Assembly (NCBI RefSeq): GCF_003054055.1
Contig: NZ_QBKI01000009.1
Span: 62,001-126,000, forward strand
Length of the DNA stretch: 64,000 nt
Direction of reading: 5' to 3'
Origin: Pontibacter mucosus
GTDB lineage: Bacteria; Bacteroidota; Bacteroidia; Cytophagales; Hymenobacteraceae
In this document: one piece after another, positions 28,384 through 37,552 of the stretch
Position numbering within the stretch: the stretch's first letter is position 1
Layout of the letters: the number at the start of each line of letters is the position of its first letter
Made by a program: the position numbers and the translations under genes
Notes under the pieces: model-generated
Database searches by the model: none
What the model was told of the DNA's origin: nothing
Seen by the model: the letters and a program-made list of their open reading frames with translations, nothing else

Positions 28384-29826
28384 ATGCTGGCTGCACACCT
28401 TACACAGGGCTTACAGTTATCTACTTATCTATTAGAGCGCCTGCAGCAAAAGAAAATCAAGTTTGCTCACTGGAAAGGCAATGTACACCTGCTTGAGTCG
28501 CTGGAGGGTAAAACGGATATTGAGCTTTTGCTAAGGCCGGAAGACCGGGAGGACTTTGAAGCAACAATGGCGGAGCTGAACTTCAAGAAGGCCGAAAGCG
28601 CGCCCTGGAACAAGTATCCGCAGGTAGAGGACTGGCTTGGGTTTGATGAGGAAACCGGGGCGCTTCTGCACCTGCACACCCATTACGCCCTGATCATCCC
28701 CACCTCCTATGGCGACTACGTGCCTTTACCCTGGACGGAGCAGTTCTTCAAACACCTCACGACCGATGAGGCAACCGGCTGGCCCATCCCCGAAACCGCC
28801 ATGGAGGCTCTTATACTTCTGGTCCGCCTTCAGATAAAAGGCCAAAACCCGGAGAATATACTCCATGACGTGCACCTGGAAAAAAAGCAGGAGCTGCTGG
28901 TACTTTTAAGCAAAACCGATGCGGAAAGGTTTGCCGCATGCTGCGCGGAATTGCGACTTCGAGCCCCTGTTGATCTGGCAGACAGAATCAGCCACATACT
29001 AGCAAAGGAGAGATTAGGGGATATAATCGCGCTCTCTGATTTTATCTACAGGCAGCTGCCGGCAAGTATAAAAAGCGCTGCTTCCCGTCGCTCTCCGAGG
29101 GCCCTGTACTACGAGTATTTCCTCAAGACGTTAAAACATTACAAACCCCTCATAAAGCCAGTCAGGTTAAAAAAGCGTGTCGAAACCGGGGGCCGCGTGA
29201 TTGCTTTAGTGGGCAGCGACGGTTCCGGCAAAAGCACGCTGAGCCAGGATATAACGTCTTGGCTTACCTATAAAATAGACACCCATTACTTTTACATGGG
29301 CAAGCTACCCTTTATCAAAAGCTACCAGACACGGCTCTTTTCCTATACAGACCTGCTCGCCTCAAGAAACCTATTGGCAAGAGTTACAAGAAAGCTTCTC
29401 GGGGATTTGTATCACATCCTGATTATCAGGCAAAAAGCAAGTATGCTGAAACAGGCCAGGGAGCTTAGCGACGGGGGAAGCATTGCTATCTGCGACCGGT
29501 ATCCGCAGCAGGAAGTATTTGGATTTAATGACGGACCAAGGCTGCAGGGCAACCCGCATAGTATGTTGGCCCGACTGGAAATGAAGTACTTTGACCAGGC
29601 CTTGCAAACAGGCGCCGATATCATCTTCCGGCTAATCGTGTCACCGGAAACTGCGCACCAGCGAAAGCCGGAGCATCATTACGAGGATATCCGGAGGAAG
29701 TGTGAGAGTATAACGAGCATCAGCTTCTCGGCCAACACACCGGCTACCGTTATCGACATTGATGCGAATGCACCCTACGAGGAGGTGCTGCTCCAGCTAA
29801 AGCGGCATATATGGCAAAGGCTCTAA
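28384..29826 (+). CDS. Fused nucleotidyltransferase-like and thymidylate-kinase-like protein
   Basis: The protein has 480 residues in two parts. Residues 1-200 resemble the nucleotidyltransferase-5-type fold (KFAHWKGNVHLLESLEGKTD, then IELLLRPEDREDFEATM), with D-x-E in place of the more usual D-x-D. Residues about 270-480 form a P-loop kinase domain: ALVGSDGSGKSTLSQDI at about 274, and AICDRYPQQEVFGFN as the DR-like segment of thymidylate kinases. A role in priming or terminating polysaccharide by phosphorylation is possible but unproven. It lies 34 bases after the polymerase gene. Confidence 0.72.
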   Translation: MLAAHLTQGLQLSTYLLERLQQKKIKFAHWKGNVHLLESLEGKTDIELLLRPEDREDFEATMAELNFKKAESAPWNKYPQVEDWLGFDEETGALLHLHTHYALIIPTSYGDYVPLPWTEQFFKHLTTDEATGWPIPETAMEALILLVRLQIKGQNPENILHDVHLEKKQELLVLLSKTDAERFAACCAELRLRAPVDLADRISHILAKERLGDIIALSDFIYRQLPASIKSAASRRSPRALYYEYFLKTLKHYKPLIKPVRLKKRVETGGRVIALVGSDGSGKSTLSQDITSWLTYKIDTHYFYMGKLPFIKSYQTRLFSYTDLLASRNLLARVTRKLLGDLYHILIIRQKASMLKQARELSDGGSIAICDRYPQQEVFGFNDGPRLQGNPHSMLARLEMKYFDQALQTGADIIFRLIVSPETAHQRKPEHHYEDIRRKCESITSISFSANTPATVIDIDANAPYEEVLLQLKRHIWQRL

Positions 29827-29979
29827 CCCCACCTGAATTGCTAAAAACCCGCTATATAAGTATAAAACAGGGTAACTCAGCCCCAAAAAAAATCGTATAA
29901 CTTTATATAGTTATAATAAAAGATAATCCAGACTCAGCAGTACTGGCGATGTTATACAGTGAGCACCACCTAAAGCAAG
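29827..29979. other. AT-rich gap with possible internal promoter
   Basis: The 150 bases between the kinase-fusion gene and the next gene include an AT-rich core (about 29885-29925, ACTTTATATAGTTATAATAA). This is the largest gap in the plus-strand block besides the one before upxY, so an internal promoter is plausible. No TAnnTTTG match was found. Confidence 0.35.
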
Positions 29980-30747
29980 ATGCCCCCAAAAATAATCGAA
30001 ATCATAGGCCCGCCCGGTATCGGCAAAACATCTATCTATCAGTCCTTATGTGATATATGGGAGCCTGGCTGTAATTGGATTTTCCCGGAGGCACTTTTGG
30101 AGCCTGAGCAGCCCTCGATTTCAGATTTCAACGAGTACCTCCTGCATTATGGGAGAAAGCTCTTCAGAAGAAAGGCGGGCCGAAGTATACCAACGGACTA
30201 TGGTCTACGGTTTGTAGCCAACCATCCAGAACTGGCGGACTTCTTCTGGAATCTCCTGTCCGACAACAGAGTATATAACTACCATGATATAGACAAGCGC
30301 TTCAGGGCGGCATACCTGCTTTTCCGCGACTTCTGCCGATACCAGGCAGTACTGGAGAGCAACTGTCCCAAGCCTTGCCTCATCAATGAAGGGCTTTTAC
30401 AGAAGTCGTTTTTCATACACGATGACGAGGAGTATGTGTCGAAACTGGTATCTACGTACCTGGCGCTGTTGCCGCTGCCGCATGCCATACTTTTTATTGA
30501 TACCGAAAACAGGAACACGATTTTCAGTCGCCTCAAATCAAGGAAAAAGGTGATAGCCTCCCATCTGGGAAAGGATGACGGAGAAATACTGGTGGACATA
30601 GGCAGGTGGCAGAACCTGCTACAGATCCTGGTGGAGCAAGCCCAGAATTACAATGTTTTTGTTGCCAGGATTGATGGCGAAAAGCCTATCAAAGAGAATA
30701 TATTCTATATAAACAGCCTTTTAAACAGCCTGAGACCAGCACCCTAG
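29980..30747 (+). CDS. Small P-loop NTPase/kinase-like protein of the polysaccharide locus
   Basis: The protein has 255 residues. The Walker A IIGPPGIGKTSIYQSL stands at residues 5-20, immediately at the N-terminus. A hydrophobic strand ending in acidic residues (HAILFIDTEN) could be the Walker B equivalent. The remainder is helical and has no recognised family, though it resembles small kinase or sulfotransferase-like P-loop proteins. No membrane segment is seen. Its place among glycosyltransferases suggests work on a sugar or lipid precursor; this is inference only. Confidence 0.65.
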   Translation: MPPKIIEIIGPPGIGKTSIYQSLCDIWEPGCNWIFPEALLEPEQPSISDFNEYLLHYGRKLFRRKAGRSIPTDYGLRFVANHPELADFFWNLLSDNRVYNYHDIDKRFRAAYLLFRDFCRYQAVLESNCPKPCLINEGLLQKSFFIHDDEEYVSKLVSTYLALLPLPHAILFIDTENRNTIFSRLKSRKKVIASHLGKDDGEILVDIGRWQNLLQILVEQAQNYNVFVARIDGEKPIKENIFYINSLLNSLRPAP

Positions 30748-30843
30748 TTTTAAAACAAAAAAGGGTTGAAGACCCGGTACCGAGTCGCTAAAGTTTGAAA
30801 GATGCCATACGTTATGTAAATCTACACCCGCAAATTTAAGCCC

Positions 30844-31800
30844 TTGTTTAGCGTTATAATCCCGCTCTTTAATAAAGAGGTAACGGTAGCAGACACACTA
30901 ACCTCTGTTCTAAACCAGACGTTCCGTGACTTTGAGGTGATCATCATGAATGACGGGTCTACAGACAGCAGCCTCCAGATCGCTGCGTCTTTTAAAGACG
31001 CCAGGATCCGGCTTTTCTCCCAACCGAACCTCGGAGTGTCTGCAGCCAGAAACAATGCGATAAAAAAAGCGAGCCGCAGTTACCTGGCCTTCCTGGATGC
31101 GGACGACCTCTGGGATCCTGGTTATCTGAAGGAGATGACAAAGCTGATCAGAAAGTATAAAGAATGCGCCGCTTTTACGTGTGCCTACAGAACCATCACC
31201 CAAAACAGGACCTCCATTAAATGCGATGGGCTCGCGGAAGGAGTGATCGGGAATTTCTTTGAAGAAAGGACCCGGAACCATATCATGCGCACCTCAGCGG
31301 TGGTGGTCCATCGATCGGTTATGGAAGCCCTAAAGGGATTCCCGGTTGGGATGGTGGGAGGCGAGGACGATTATACCTTTGCGCAAATAGCCACAAAGTA
31401 TAAAATCGCCTTTACGCCTAAAGTGCTGGTTGTCTACGACAACAGAAACAGCACCTATCACCAGCGCATGGGGAAGCCGGACTCCTGCCACGAATCCTGG
31501 CTGGATTTGTATGAGCCTGGGAATTACTATAAAAACGAGTTTGTGGCCCTCAAGGCACTAACGGCGGGTATCCGCTATGCCTATGGTTCTCCTCAACGGA
31601 AGAGCCTCGAAATAGAGAAGAAGACAAAATACACGACTATGTACAAGCGGCAGTGGCGGCAACTGTACGTCCTCAACAGGCTCCCATACTTCCTTATTCC
31701 GCTACTCCGCCAGCTGATTCCGGCCTACAAAAGCGGTAAATCCGATTTTGCCAAGGCCAGCAAGTCGCTGGTGCACAGAGTTGTGATGCAGCTGGCCTGA
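30844..31800 (+). CDS. Glycosyltransferase family 2
   Basis: The protein has 318 residues with a GT-A fold. It opens MFSVIIPLFNKEVTVADTL, then VIIMNDGSTDSS and LGVSAARNNAIKKA, with the metal-binding DADDLW. The start is TTG at 30844: an in-frame stop stands 27 bases upstream with no ATG between, and the N-terminus then matches the family exactly. It would transfer an unknown sugar in the cytoplasm. It lies 96 bases after the P-loop protein gene. Confidence 0.9.
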   Translation: MFSVIIPLFNKEVTVADTLTSVLNQTFRDFEVIIMNDGSTDSSLQIAASFKDARIRLFSQPNLGVSAARNNAIKKASRSYLAFLDADDLWDPGYLKEMTKLIRKYKECAAFTCAYRTITQNRTSIKCDGLAEGVIGNFFEERTRNHIMRTSAVVVHRSVMEALKGFPVGMVGGEDDYTFAQIATKYKIAFTPKVLVVYDNRNSTYHQRMGKPDSCHESWLDLYEPGNYYKNEFVALKALTAGIRYAYGSPQRKSLEIEKKTKYTTMYKRQWRQLYVLNRLPYFLIPLLRQLIPAYKSGKSDFAKASKSLVHRVVMQLA

Positions 31801-31886
31801 GCAAAGCTGCAAGAAAGTATAAATCATTACCCGCTAAAGGATGGCTGCTGCGATGAAAGCGGAAAATAGCTTATTGATAATACCAT

Positions 31887-33017
31887 ATGGCCAGATTTCT
31901 ATTCTATGATGATCAGTTAATTAATATTCTACAGCAACAAGAAAAGCCTTCGGGGGGTGCGGCTGTGCAGACGTTTAGCTGGATTAGGGGGTTGACTAAA
32001 GTGGGGCAGGATGTTTTTATACTTACTGGTGCCGACAAAAACGCTATACTTAAAGAAGAGTGCAGAGACTACAATATCATCCCACTGTATGACAACAACA
32101 AAGGCGTCAGGTGGCTGCGGTGGGTCTATTACCGCCTGCCCTATCTCTATAGCCAGGTAAAGCAGGTGAAGCCCGACTACCTCTATCAAAGCGTGCCCGG
32201 CTGGGCCTCGTTTTTGATGGGTTCTGTCTGCCATCTACTTAACATAAAATACCTACTCCGAATCTCCAATGACAACCTGCTGGACGAGCGGATCAACCGG
32301 CAGCACTCTTGGTTTAAGCGTTTCTTTCTCGAAAAGGGTATAAAGATGGCTTACTGTGTTCTGTGTCAGAATGAGTACCAGTTGAGCCAGATCAAAAAAA
32401 AGTATCCGCAGAAGCAGGCGCTTAAAATCCCTAACCCCATTTACCTGAGCCATATTCCTACCACGGATGCTACCCAGAGCAGAAGCCACATCGCCTGGGT
32501 GGGGTTGTTTCAGTACCAGAAAAACCTGAAGCTGCTGTATGAGGTTGCGAATGCGCTCAAACACGAACATTTCAAGGTGGCAGGCAAAGAGCTTTACGGA
32601 AATGACGCGGACACGAAAGCATACGTAGCCAAGCTGAAACAGCTGCCCAATGTTGAGTTTGTCGGGTTTCTGAGCAGAAACGACATCCCTCCCTTTCTGG
32701 CCAAGGCAAAGTACCTGCTAAACACGTCGCACTATGAGGGCTTCAGCAACACGTTCCTGGAGGCCATGAGCGTGGGCACACCCATCATTAGCAGCGACAG
32801 GGTGAATCCGGATGGCTTTATCTCAGAAAACAACCTGGGCATCGTGTACAAGGATCTGGATGACCTGGTACACCAGTACCGCACCGTCTCCGCAGATATG
32901 TACACCCGGATGTCGGCCAACGCATTAGGCTATGTAGTAGAGCACCATGATCATGAGGCACTCGCGAATAAGCTCCTATACTTTCTGGAAGAGAGTAAAA
33001 AGGTGGCTGTGCCCTGA
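31887..33017 (+). CDS. Glycosyltransferase, GT4-like
   Basis: The protein has 376 residues with a GT-B fold. The opening is FLFYDDQLINILQQQEKPSG with a Gly-rich loop (GGAAVQTFSWIRGL). The donor domain has IAWVGLFQYQKNLKLLYEVA and the E-x7-E segment YEGFSNTFLEAMSVGTPII. This is the classic GT4 retaining transferase pattern. It would add a sugar to the lipid-linked repeat unit. Specificity is unknown. Confidence 0.9.
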   Translation: MARFLFYDDQLINILQQQEKPSGGAAVQTFSWIRGLTKVGQDVFILTGADKNAILKEECRDYNIIPLYDNNKGVRWLRWVYYRLPYLYSQVKQVKPDYLYQSVPGWASFLMGSVCHLLNIKYLLRISNDNLLDERINRQHSWFKRFFLEKGIKMAYCVLCQNEYQLSQIKKKYPQKQALKIPNPIYLSHIPTTDATQSRSHIAWVGLFQYQKNLKLLYEVANALKHEHFKVAGKELYGNDADTKAYVAKLKQLPNVEFVGFLSRNDIPPFLAKAKYLLNTSHYEGFSNTFLEAMSVGTPIISSDRVNPDGFISENNLGIVYKDLDDLVHQYRTVSADMYTRMSANALGYVVEHHDHEALANKLLYFLEESKKVAVP

Positions 33018-33093
33018 AGTATAAAATCAGCTGCGCACTCCCCTTCTAACCTTAGTCCCTATTTCTCATAATGCTTCACCGGTATACTTTAGT

Positions 33094-34260
33094 ATGGAAT
33101 TTCCTTTTATTAAAAATAGAATCAGAGTTTTATTCTTCATCGGTAACCTTCAGACTGGCGGCAAGGAGAGACGGCTTTTGGAATTGTTAACCTACCTCAA
33201 ACGGCAGGATAAGTATGAGATGTTGCTCATCATGACGAAAGAGGACATCTTTTATCCGGAGTTTCATCACCTGGGCATCCCCTACAAAGTCATTGGCCAA
33301 CCCAGGTATACTGTCTTTTCCAGTTTCCTTAAAGAATGCCAGCAGTTTAAACCCCACGTTATTCATACCTGGGGGCGCATGCAAACGCTCTACTCCCTGC
33401 CTGCAGCCCTATGGCAACGTATACCAATCATCAACAACCAGATAACCTCTGCCCCGCCATACTTTAACCTTTGGTCCTGGGAGGGTTTGGTGGATAAGCT
33501 CAACTTCTGTTTTTCCGATTTTATACTTTCCAACTCTGCTGCAGGCATAGAGTCATTCAGGCCCCCGCTTCATAAAAGCCAGGTTATCTATAACGGCGTA
33601 AGTATGAGTCGCTTTGAAAACCTGCCGGATGCCCTGCTGGTAAAACAAAAGTATAACATCACTACTCCTTACACGGTCGTGATGAGCGCCTCCTTCTCCC
33701 CTAACAAAGACTACGGCCTCTTTTACCGGATCGCCGATCACATTACCCGGCAGCGCGATGACATAACCTTTATTGGAGTCGGACAGAGCCATGATGACCT
33801 GAACTTTAGCAGGTACCAGGAAATGATCAAAAACAAGCCGCTTATCAAACTGCCAGGAAGGATAGACGATGTGGAGGCGCTCGTGAACGCGAGTGATATC
33901 GGCGTATTATTCTCGCCGAACGGGGAGGGAATTTCAAACTCCATCATCGAGTACATGGCGCTCTCAAAACCTGTCATTGCCAATGACACAGGCGGAAACA
34001 AAGAGCTTGTACGCCACAATGAAAACGGCTACTTAGTAAAAGACCTGCCGCATACAGACATTGCCCAAATCATCATGGACCTTATCGACAACCCGGCTAA
34101 GCGGAAAAAACTGGGCGCCAGAAGCAGGGAAATTATAGTCGATAACTTTTCCATCAGCAAGATGGGAGAGTCATTCGAGCGCATCTACAGCGAGGTACTG
34201 GGGGGAGCGCCCAGTTACCAAAACGTCACCCCAAAACTAGAGTCTAACACCATCGTCTAA
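33094..34260 (+). CDS. Glycosyltransferase, GT4-like
   Basis: The protein has 388 residues. The opening IRVLFFIGNLQTGGKERRLL is the GT4 N-terminal Gly-Gly loop. The donor-site segment is PNGEGISNSIIEYMALSKPV with IANDTGGNKEL, and it ends with a helical tail crossing back over the N-terminal domain (SKMGESFERIYSEVL). Resemblance is to retaining GT4 enzymes such as galactosyl or GlcNAc transferases; the sugar is unknown. It is 11 bases from the next glycosyltransferase gene. Confidence 0.9.
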   Translation: MEFPFIKNRIRVLFFIGNLQTGGKERRLLELLTYLKRQDKYEMLLIMTKEDIFYPEFHHLGIPYKVIGQPRYTVFSSFLKECQQFKPHVIHTWGRMQTLYSLPAALWQRIPIINNQITSAPPYFNLWSWEGLVDKLNFCFSDFILSNSAAGIESFRPPLHKSQVIYNGVSMSRFENLPDALLVKQKYNITTPYTVVMSASFSPNKDYGLFYRIADHITRQRDDITFIGVGQSHDDLNFSRYQEMIKNKPLIKLPGRIDDVEALVNASDIGVLFSPNGEGISNSIIEYMALSKPVIANDTGGNKELVRHNENGYLVKDLPHTDIAQIIMDLIDNPAKRKKLGARSREIIVDNFSISKMGESFERIYSEVLGGAPSYQNVTPKLESNTIV

Positions 34261-34271
34261 TCCGCCAAAGT

Positions 34272-35222
34272 ATGAATATACTTTTCGTTAGCCGCTCTAA
34301 AACGGGTAAGCCCCACCCTTTTGTAGAAGAACAGGCAGCGGCACTGGAGAGCAGCGCCGGTATCCGCATCCAGCACTACCTGGTGAGAAGCAGTGGTTTG
34401 ATAGGCTACATCAGAGCAACCTATCGCTTATATAAGCTCCTCAAGCGCACCCCTGTTGATCTCATTCATGCACATTACGGCCTGTCAGGGCTTACCGCTG
34501 TTCTGAACAAAGTTATACTTGGCAATCGCTTCAAGGTCATCATCACCTACCACGGCAGCGACATTAACAAAGCATCAGAGCGGTGGCTGTCCCTGCTGGC
34601 ATCCAGGCTGGCAGACTTCAATATTCTTGTCTCCGTTAAAATGCTCCGTTACTTTAAGCACAAACGTGCTGTTATACCTTGTGGCATCAACACAGACGTA
34701 GCGTTAATACACCGAAGTGAAACACGCGCTTCCAACGGCTGGGGCGAAAATGATTTTGTTATACTTTTTGCCTCCAGGTTTAGTATAAGTGTAAAAGATC
34801 CTGAGTTTGCCTTTAAGGTGGTGGAAGCCTTTAGGGCCTCAACCACTAAATCGGTAAAATTTATAGAGTTAAAAGGCTACAGCCGGGATCAGGTTACCCA
34901 ACTGATGCAGGCGGCAGATGCACTACTGATGTGCAGCAAAACGGAAGGAAGCCCGCAGGTGGTAAAGGAGGCTATCGTCAATGGCCTGCCCGTTATCTCG
35001 AACGATGTGGGCGATGTGAGGGTCATTTGCAGGCACGTGGATCATTGCTTCATCCTTCCAAAACGCGTAGAGGACTACGTGGAGTGCCTTCACTCCCTCA
35101 GCAGTACCTATCCGCGAATCCAGAACAGGGAGCCGGTTATCGCAGAATACAGTAACCAACATATCGCTGAAAAAATTTTAGGCATTTACCAGAGCGTACT
35201 ATACAAGCCGGTTCATACCTAA
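34272..35222 (+). CDS. Glycosyltransferase, GT4-like
   Basis: The protein has 316 residues, somewhat shorter than typical GT4 enzymes. It opens MNILFVSRSKTGKPHPFVEE, has VDLIHAHYGLSGL and VIITYHGSDINKA (acceptor-side loops) and the donor-side SKTEGSPQVVKEAIVNGLPV with ISNDVGDV. All core elements are present, so the shortness comes from compact loops and not from truncation. It starts 11 bases after the preceding glycosyltransferase. Confidence 0.88.
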   Translation: MNILFVSRSKTGKPHPFVEEQAAALESSAGIRIQHYLVRSSGLIGYIRATYRLYKLLKRTPVDLIHAHYGLSGLTAVLNKVILGNRFKVIITYHGSDINKASERWLSLLASRLADFNILVSVKMLRYFKHKRAVIPCGINTDVALIHRSETRASNGWGENDFVILFASRFSISVKDPEFAFKVVEAFRASTTKSVKFIELKGYSRDQVTQLMQAADALLMCSKTEGSPQVVKEAIVNGLPVISNDVGDVRVICRHVDHCFILPKRVEDYVECLHSLSSTYPRIQNREPVIAEYSNQHIAEKILGIYQSVLYKPVHT

Positions 35223-35386
35223 CGCTCGGATTGCTTCAGCATTTACCATATCCATACTTATACTTCCGGATGCACTGGCGCTGGGACAGTATAGGCATGC
35301 ATCTCAGGCCTTTCACAAATCCAGGTTGTCTATCTCCTGATGGATGCCTCTCCACAAGTATCAGGTCATACTATAAGAATTACTAT

Positions 35387-36133
35387 ATGAAAAAGCTGTT
35401 CGGGTACAACCTCTACCTTCAGGATAGGGCGACCTTAATACAAGAACTAAAGTACAACATAGCGCTTGGGCAGACAAGTACGGTTATCTCCTTGAACACC
35501 TTAAAGCTGTACCAGGGCTCCAGGAGCAAATATTTGGCGTCTTTATTTCAGTCGGGCACCCACATTATTCCAGATGGCCAGTCCATTGCCCTGGCCGAGT
35601 ACCTGGTGCACGGCAACAGGATCTCGGCCATTTCCGGCGCTGAGCTGATGGTTGAGCTAATTAAGGAATCGGCCCGCTGCGGCTATAAGATCTTCTTCCT
35701 CGGCTCTCCGCGGGAGCTGCTAGACCGGGTGAACGCTAAAATTGAGCAGGACTATCCGCAACTGAAAGATAAGGTGGCATTTCAGGATGGCTATTATGAC
35801 GTGGCGCAGGAGGGAGAGGTGGTAAGCAGGATTGCTGACTTTGAACCCGACTTCCTCTTCGTGGCCTTCGGATCCCCCAGAAAAGAGGAGTTTATCATCA
35901 AGTACCATAGCAGGCTCAACGCTAAGGTGATTATGGGTGTGGGAGGAAGCTATGAGTATTTTGTGGGTGATGTGAAACTGGATCCGCTCACCAAAAAATT
36001 AGGCCTCAGGTGGTTGGTCAGAACACTGCAGGACCCCACCAGGCTTGCCAAAAGGTACGCGGTGTGTAACTCCTACTTCCTGTATGCCCTGATGCGGGAA
36101 ATGTTCTATAGCCGGGGAAAAAGAGCCCTCTAA
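35387..36133 (+). CDS. WecG/TagA/CpsF-family glycosyltransferase
   Basis: The start at 35387 gives 248 residues, the normal length of the family. A 52-residue in-frame extension upstream has no family resemblance and is left out. Family segments include TVISLNTLKLYQ, IIPDGQSIALAEYL, FFLGSPRELLDRV, PDFLFVAFGSPRKEEFI and VGGSYEYFVGD. Members transfer N-acetylmannosamine or ManNAcA to lipid-linked GlcNAc (TagA, WecG). The next gene is WecB, which makes UDP-ManNAc, so this pair likely supplies and adds ManNAc. The gene comes 164 bases after the previous one. Confidence 0.9.
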   Translation: MKKLFGYNLYLQDRATLIQELKYNIALGQTSTVISLNTLKLYQGSRSKYLASLFQSGTHIIPDGQSIALAEYLVHGNRISAISGAELMVELIKESARCGYKIFFLGSPRELLDRVNAKIEQDYPQLKDKVAFQDGYYDVAQEGEVVSRIADFEPDFLFVAFGSPRKEEFIIKYHSRLNAKVIMGVGGSYEYFVGDVKLDPLTKKLGLRWLVRTLQDPTRLAKRYAVCNSYFLYALMREMFYSRGKRAL

Positions 36134-36198
36134 GGCAAGCACTGTCTATACTTTCTTTCAGAAATATATCAGCACTCTTCACACTTTTCCTTATAACC

Positions 36199-37293
36199 AT
36201 GAAAATTACGATAGTAGCCGGCGCAAGGCCTAATTTCATGAAAATCGCCCCGATCATAAAGGCCATAGAGCAGGTACAGCAAACCGGAACAAACCTTACC
36301 TACCGATTGGTGCATACAGGCCAGCACTACGACAAGCAGATGTCGGAGAGCTTTTTTGAAGAGCTGAACATACCTGCTCCCGAGGTGAACCTGGAGGCCG
36401 GCGGCGGCACACAGGCCGAGCAAACCGCCGCGATTATGGTACGCTTCGAGAAGGAGATCCAGCAAAATAAGCCGGACGTGGTGATAGTGGTGGGAGATGT
36501 TACCTCCACCATGGCCTGCTCCATCACAGCCAAAAAACTTGGGGTAGATGTAGCGCACGTGGAGGGAGGCATACGGTCAGGCGACATGACCATGCCCGAG
36601 GAAATCAACCGTATTGTAACAGACAGTATCAGTGACCATTTCTTTACGACATCGCAAACTGCCAACGAGAACCTGCTTAAAAGCGGTGTCGGGCCGGACA
36701 GGATACACTTTGTGGGCAACACGATGATAGACACCCTGCTCTCCAATATCGGGAGACTGAAAGATCCGGAGATTTTGGTTAAGGGGGCCAGGCTGGAGGC
36801 CCAGTCATACTTTACCCTGACCCTGCACCGGCCCGCCAACGTGGATGAGCAAAGCAAGCTTCGTTCGATGATGAACGCCATTATAGAGGGCACCGATACA
36901 TACCCGATAATTTTCCCGGTACACCCGCGCACAGCCCGGTACCTGGAGGAATTAAGCATTACAGATGAGCGCCTGCACTTCGTGGAGCCCTTATCTTACC
37001 TGCAATTCAACTACCTGGTAAAGCACTCCAAAGGCGTTATCACCGATTCGGGTGGCATAACCGAGGAAACCACGGTGATGGGCGTGCCCTGCCTCACGCT
37101 CCGAGACAACACAGAACGGCCTGAGACAGTCACCATCGGCACAAATGAGCTAATCGGAACAAACCCCTCCTGCCTGAAACCTTACCTGGAGAAGCTTCTG
37201 AAAGGCGAATGGAAGAAGGGCGGTGTCCCCCCGCTTTGGGATGGCAAGGCATCAGAGAGAATTGTTCAGAAGCTGGTAGAACTGTATGCCTGA
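36199..37293 (+). CDS. wecB: UDP-N-acetylglucosamine 2-epimerase, non-hydrolysing
   Basis: The protein has 364 residues, the usual length. Family segments are VAGARPNFMKIAPIIKAI, LVHTGQHYDKQMSESFF, VVIVVGDVTSTMACSI, HVEGGIRSGDMTMPEEINR, HRPANVDEQ and KGVITDSGGITEETTVMGVP, with the active-site Asp, Glu and His in their normal positions. It converts UDP-GlcNAc to UDP-ManNAc in the cytoplasm, providing a donor for the WecG/TagA-type enzyme encoded just upstream. It is the last plus-strand gene of this block; terminators follow. Confidence 0.93.
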   Translation: MKITIVAGARPNFMKIAPIIKAIEQVQQTGTNLTYRLVHTGQHYDKQMSESFFEELNIPAPEVNLEAGGGTQAEQTAAIMVRFEKEIQQNKPDVVIVVGDVTSTMACSITAKKLGVDVAHVEGGIRSGDMTMPEEINRIVTDSISDHFFTTSQTANENLLKSGVGPDRIHFVGNTMIDTLLSNIGRLKDPEILVKGARLEAQSYFTLTLHRPANVDEQSKLRSMMNAIIEGTDTYPIIFPVHPRTARYLEELSITDERLHFVEPLSYLQFNYLVKHSKGVITDSGGITEETTVMGVPCLTLRDNTERPETVTIGTNELIGTNPSCLKPYLEKLLKGEWKKGGVPPLWDGKASERIVQKLVELYA

Positions 37294-37376
37294 ACTAAAA
37301 ATGGGTACTTAGAACAAGTATAAAAGGCCAGAACTACCGACTTAAAACCTCAGGCCTTTTACGTTGATATAGAACA

Positions 37377-37411
37377 AAAAAGCTCAAGATGTGGTCTTGA
37401 GCTTTTTTATT
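37377..37411. terminator. Rho-independent terminator after wecB
   Basis: AAAAAGCTCAAGA and TCTTGAGCTTTTT form a 13-bp stem with a short loop, A-rich on the left and T-rich on the right. It is probably bidirectional. Confidence 0.85.
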
Positions 37412-37471
37412 TATGGTGGCTTCTGAAGCACAAAAGCTTCTAACCCGTGCAGGTGGTTTATACTTAAGGCA

Positions 37472-37516
37472 GAGCGCTAAATTTTATACTTCTTAAAAGT
37501 ATAAAATTTAGCGCTC
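37472..37516. terminator. 20-bp perfect hairpin between convergent genes, containing inverted TATACTT motifs
   Basis: The left arm 37472-37491 (GAGCGCTAAATTTTATACTT) pairs fully with the right arm 37497-37516 around the loop CTTAA. It lies between wecB and the convergent sugar-transferase gene, and each arm ends in the heptamer at the loop side. A likely bidirectional terminator. Confidence 0.65.
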
Positions 37517-37552
37517 CATTAAACTCCGAGGTAAATACTCTTGTGGGTTCAG

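Noticed and set aside
35231..35386. N-terminal extension of the WecG/TagA-type gene
   Set aside because: The 52 extra residues are Cys, Pro and Trp-rich with no family resemblance; the ATG at 35387 starts exactly at the conserved family N-terminus.
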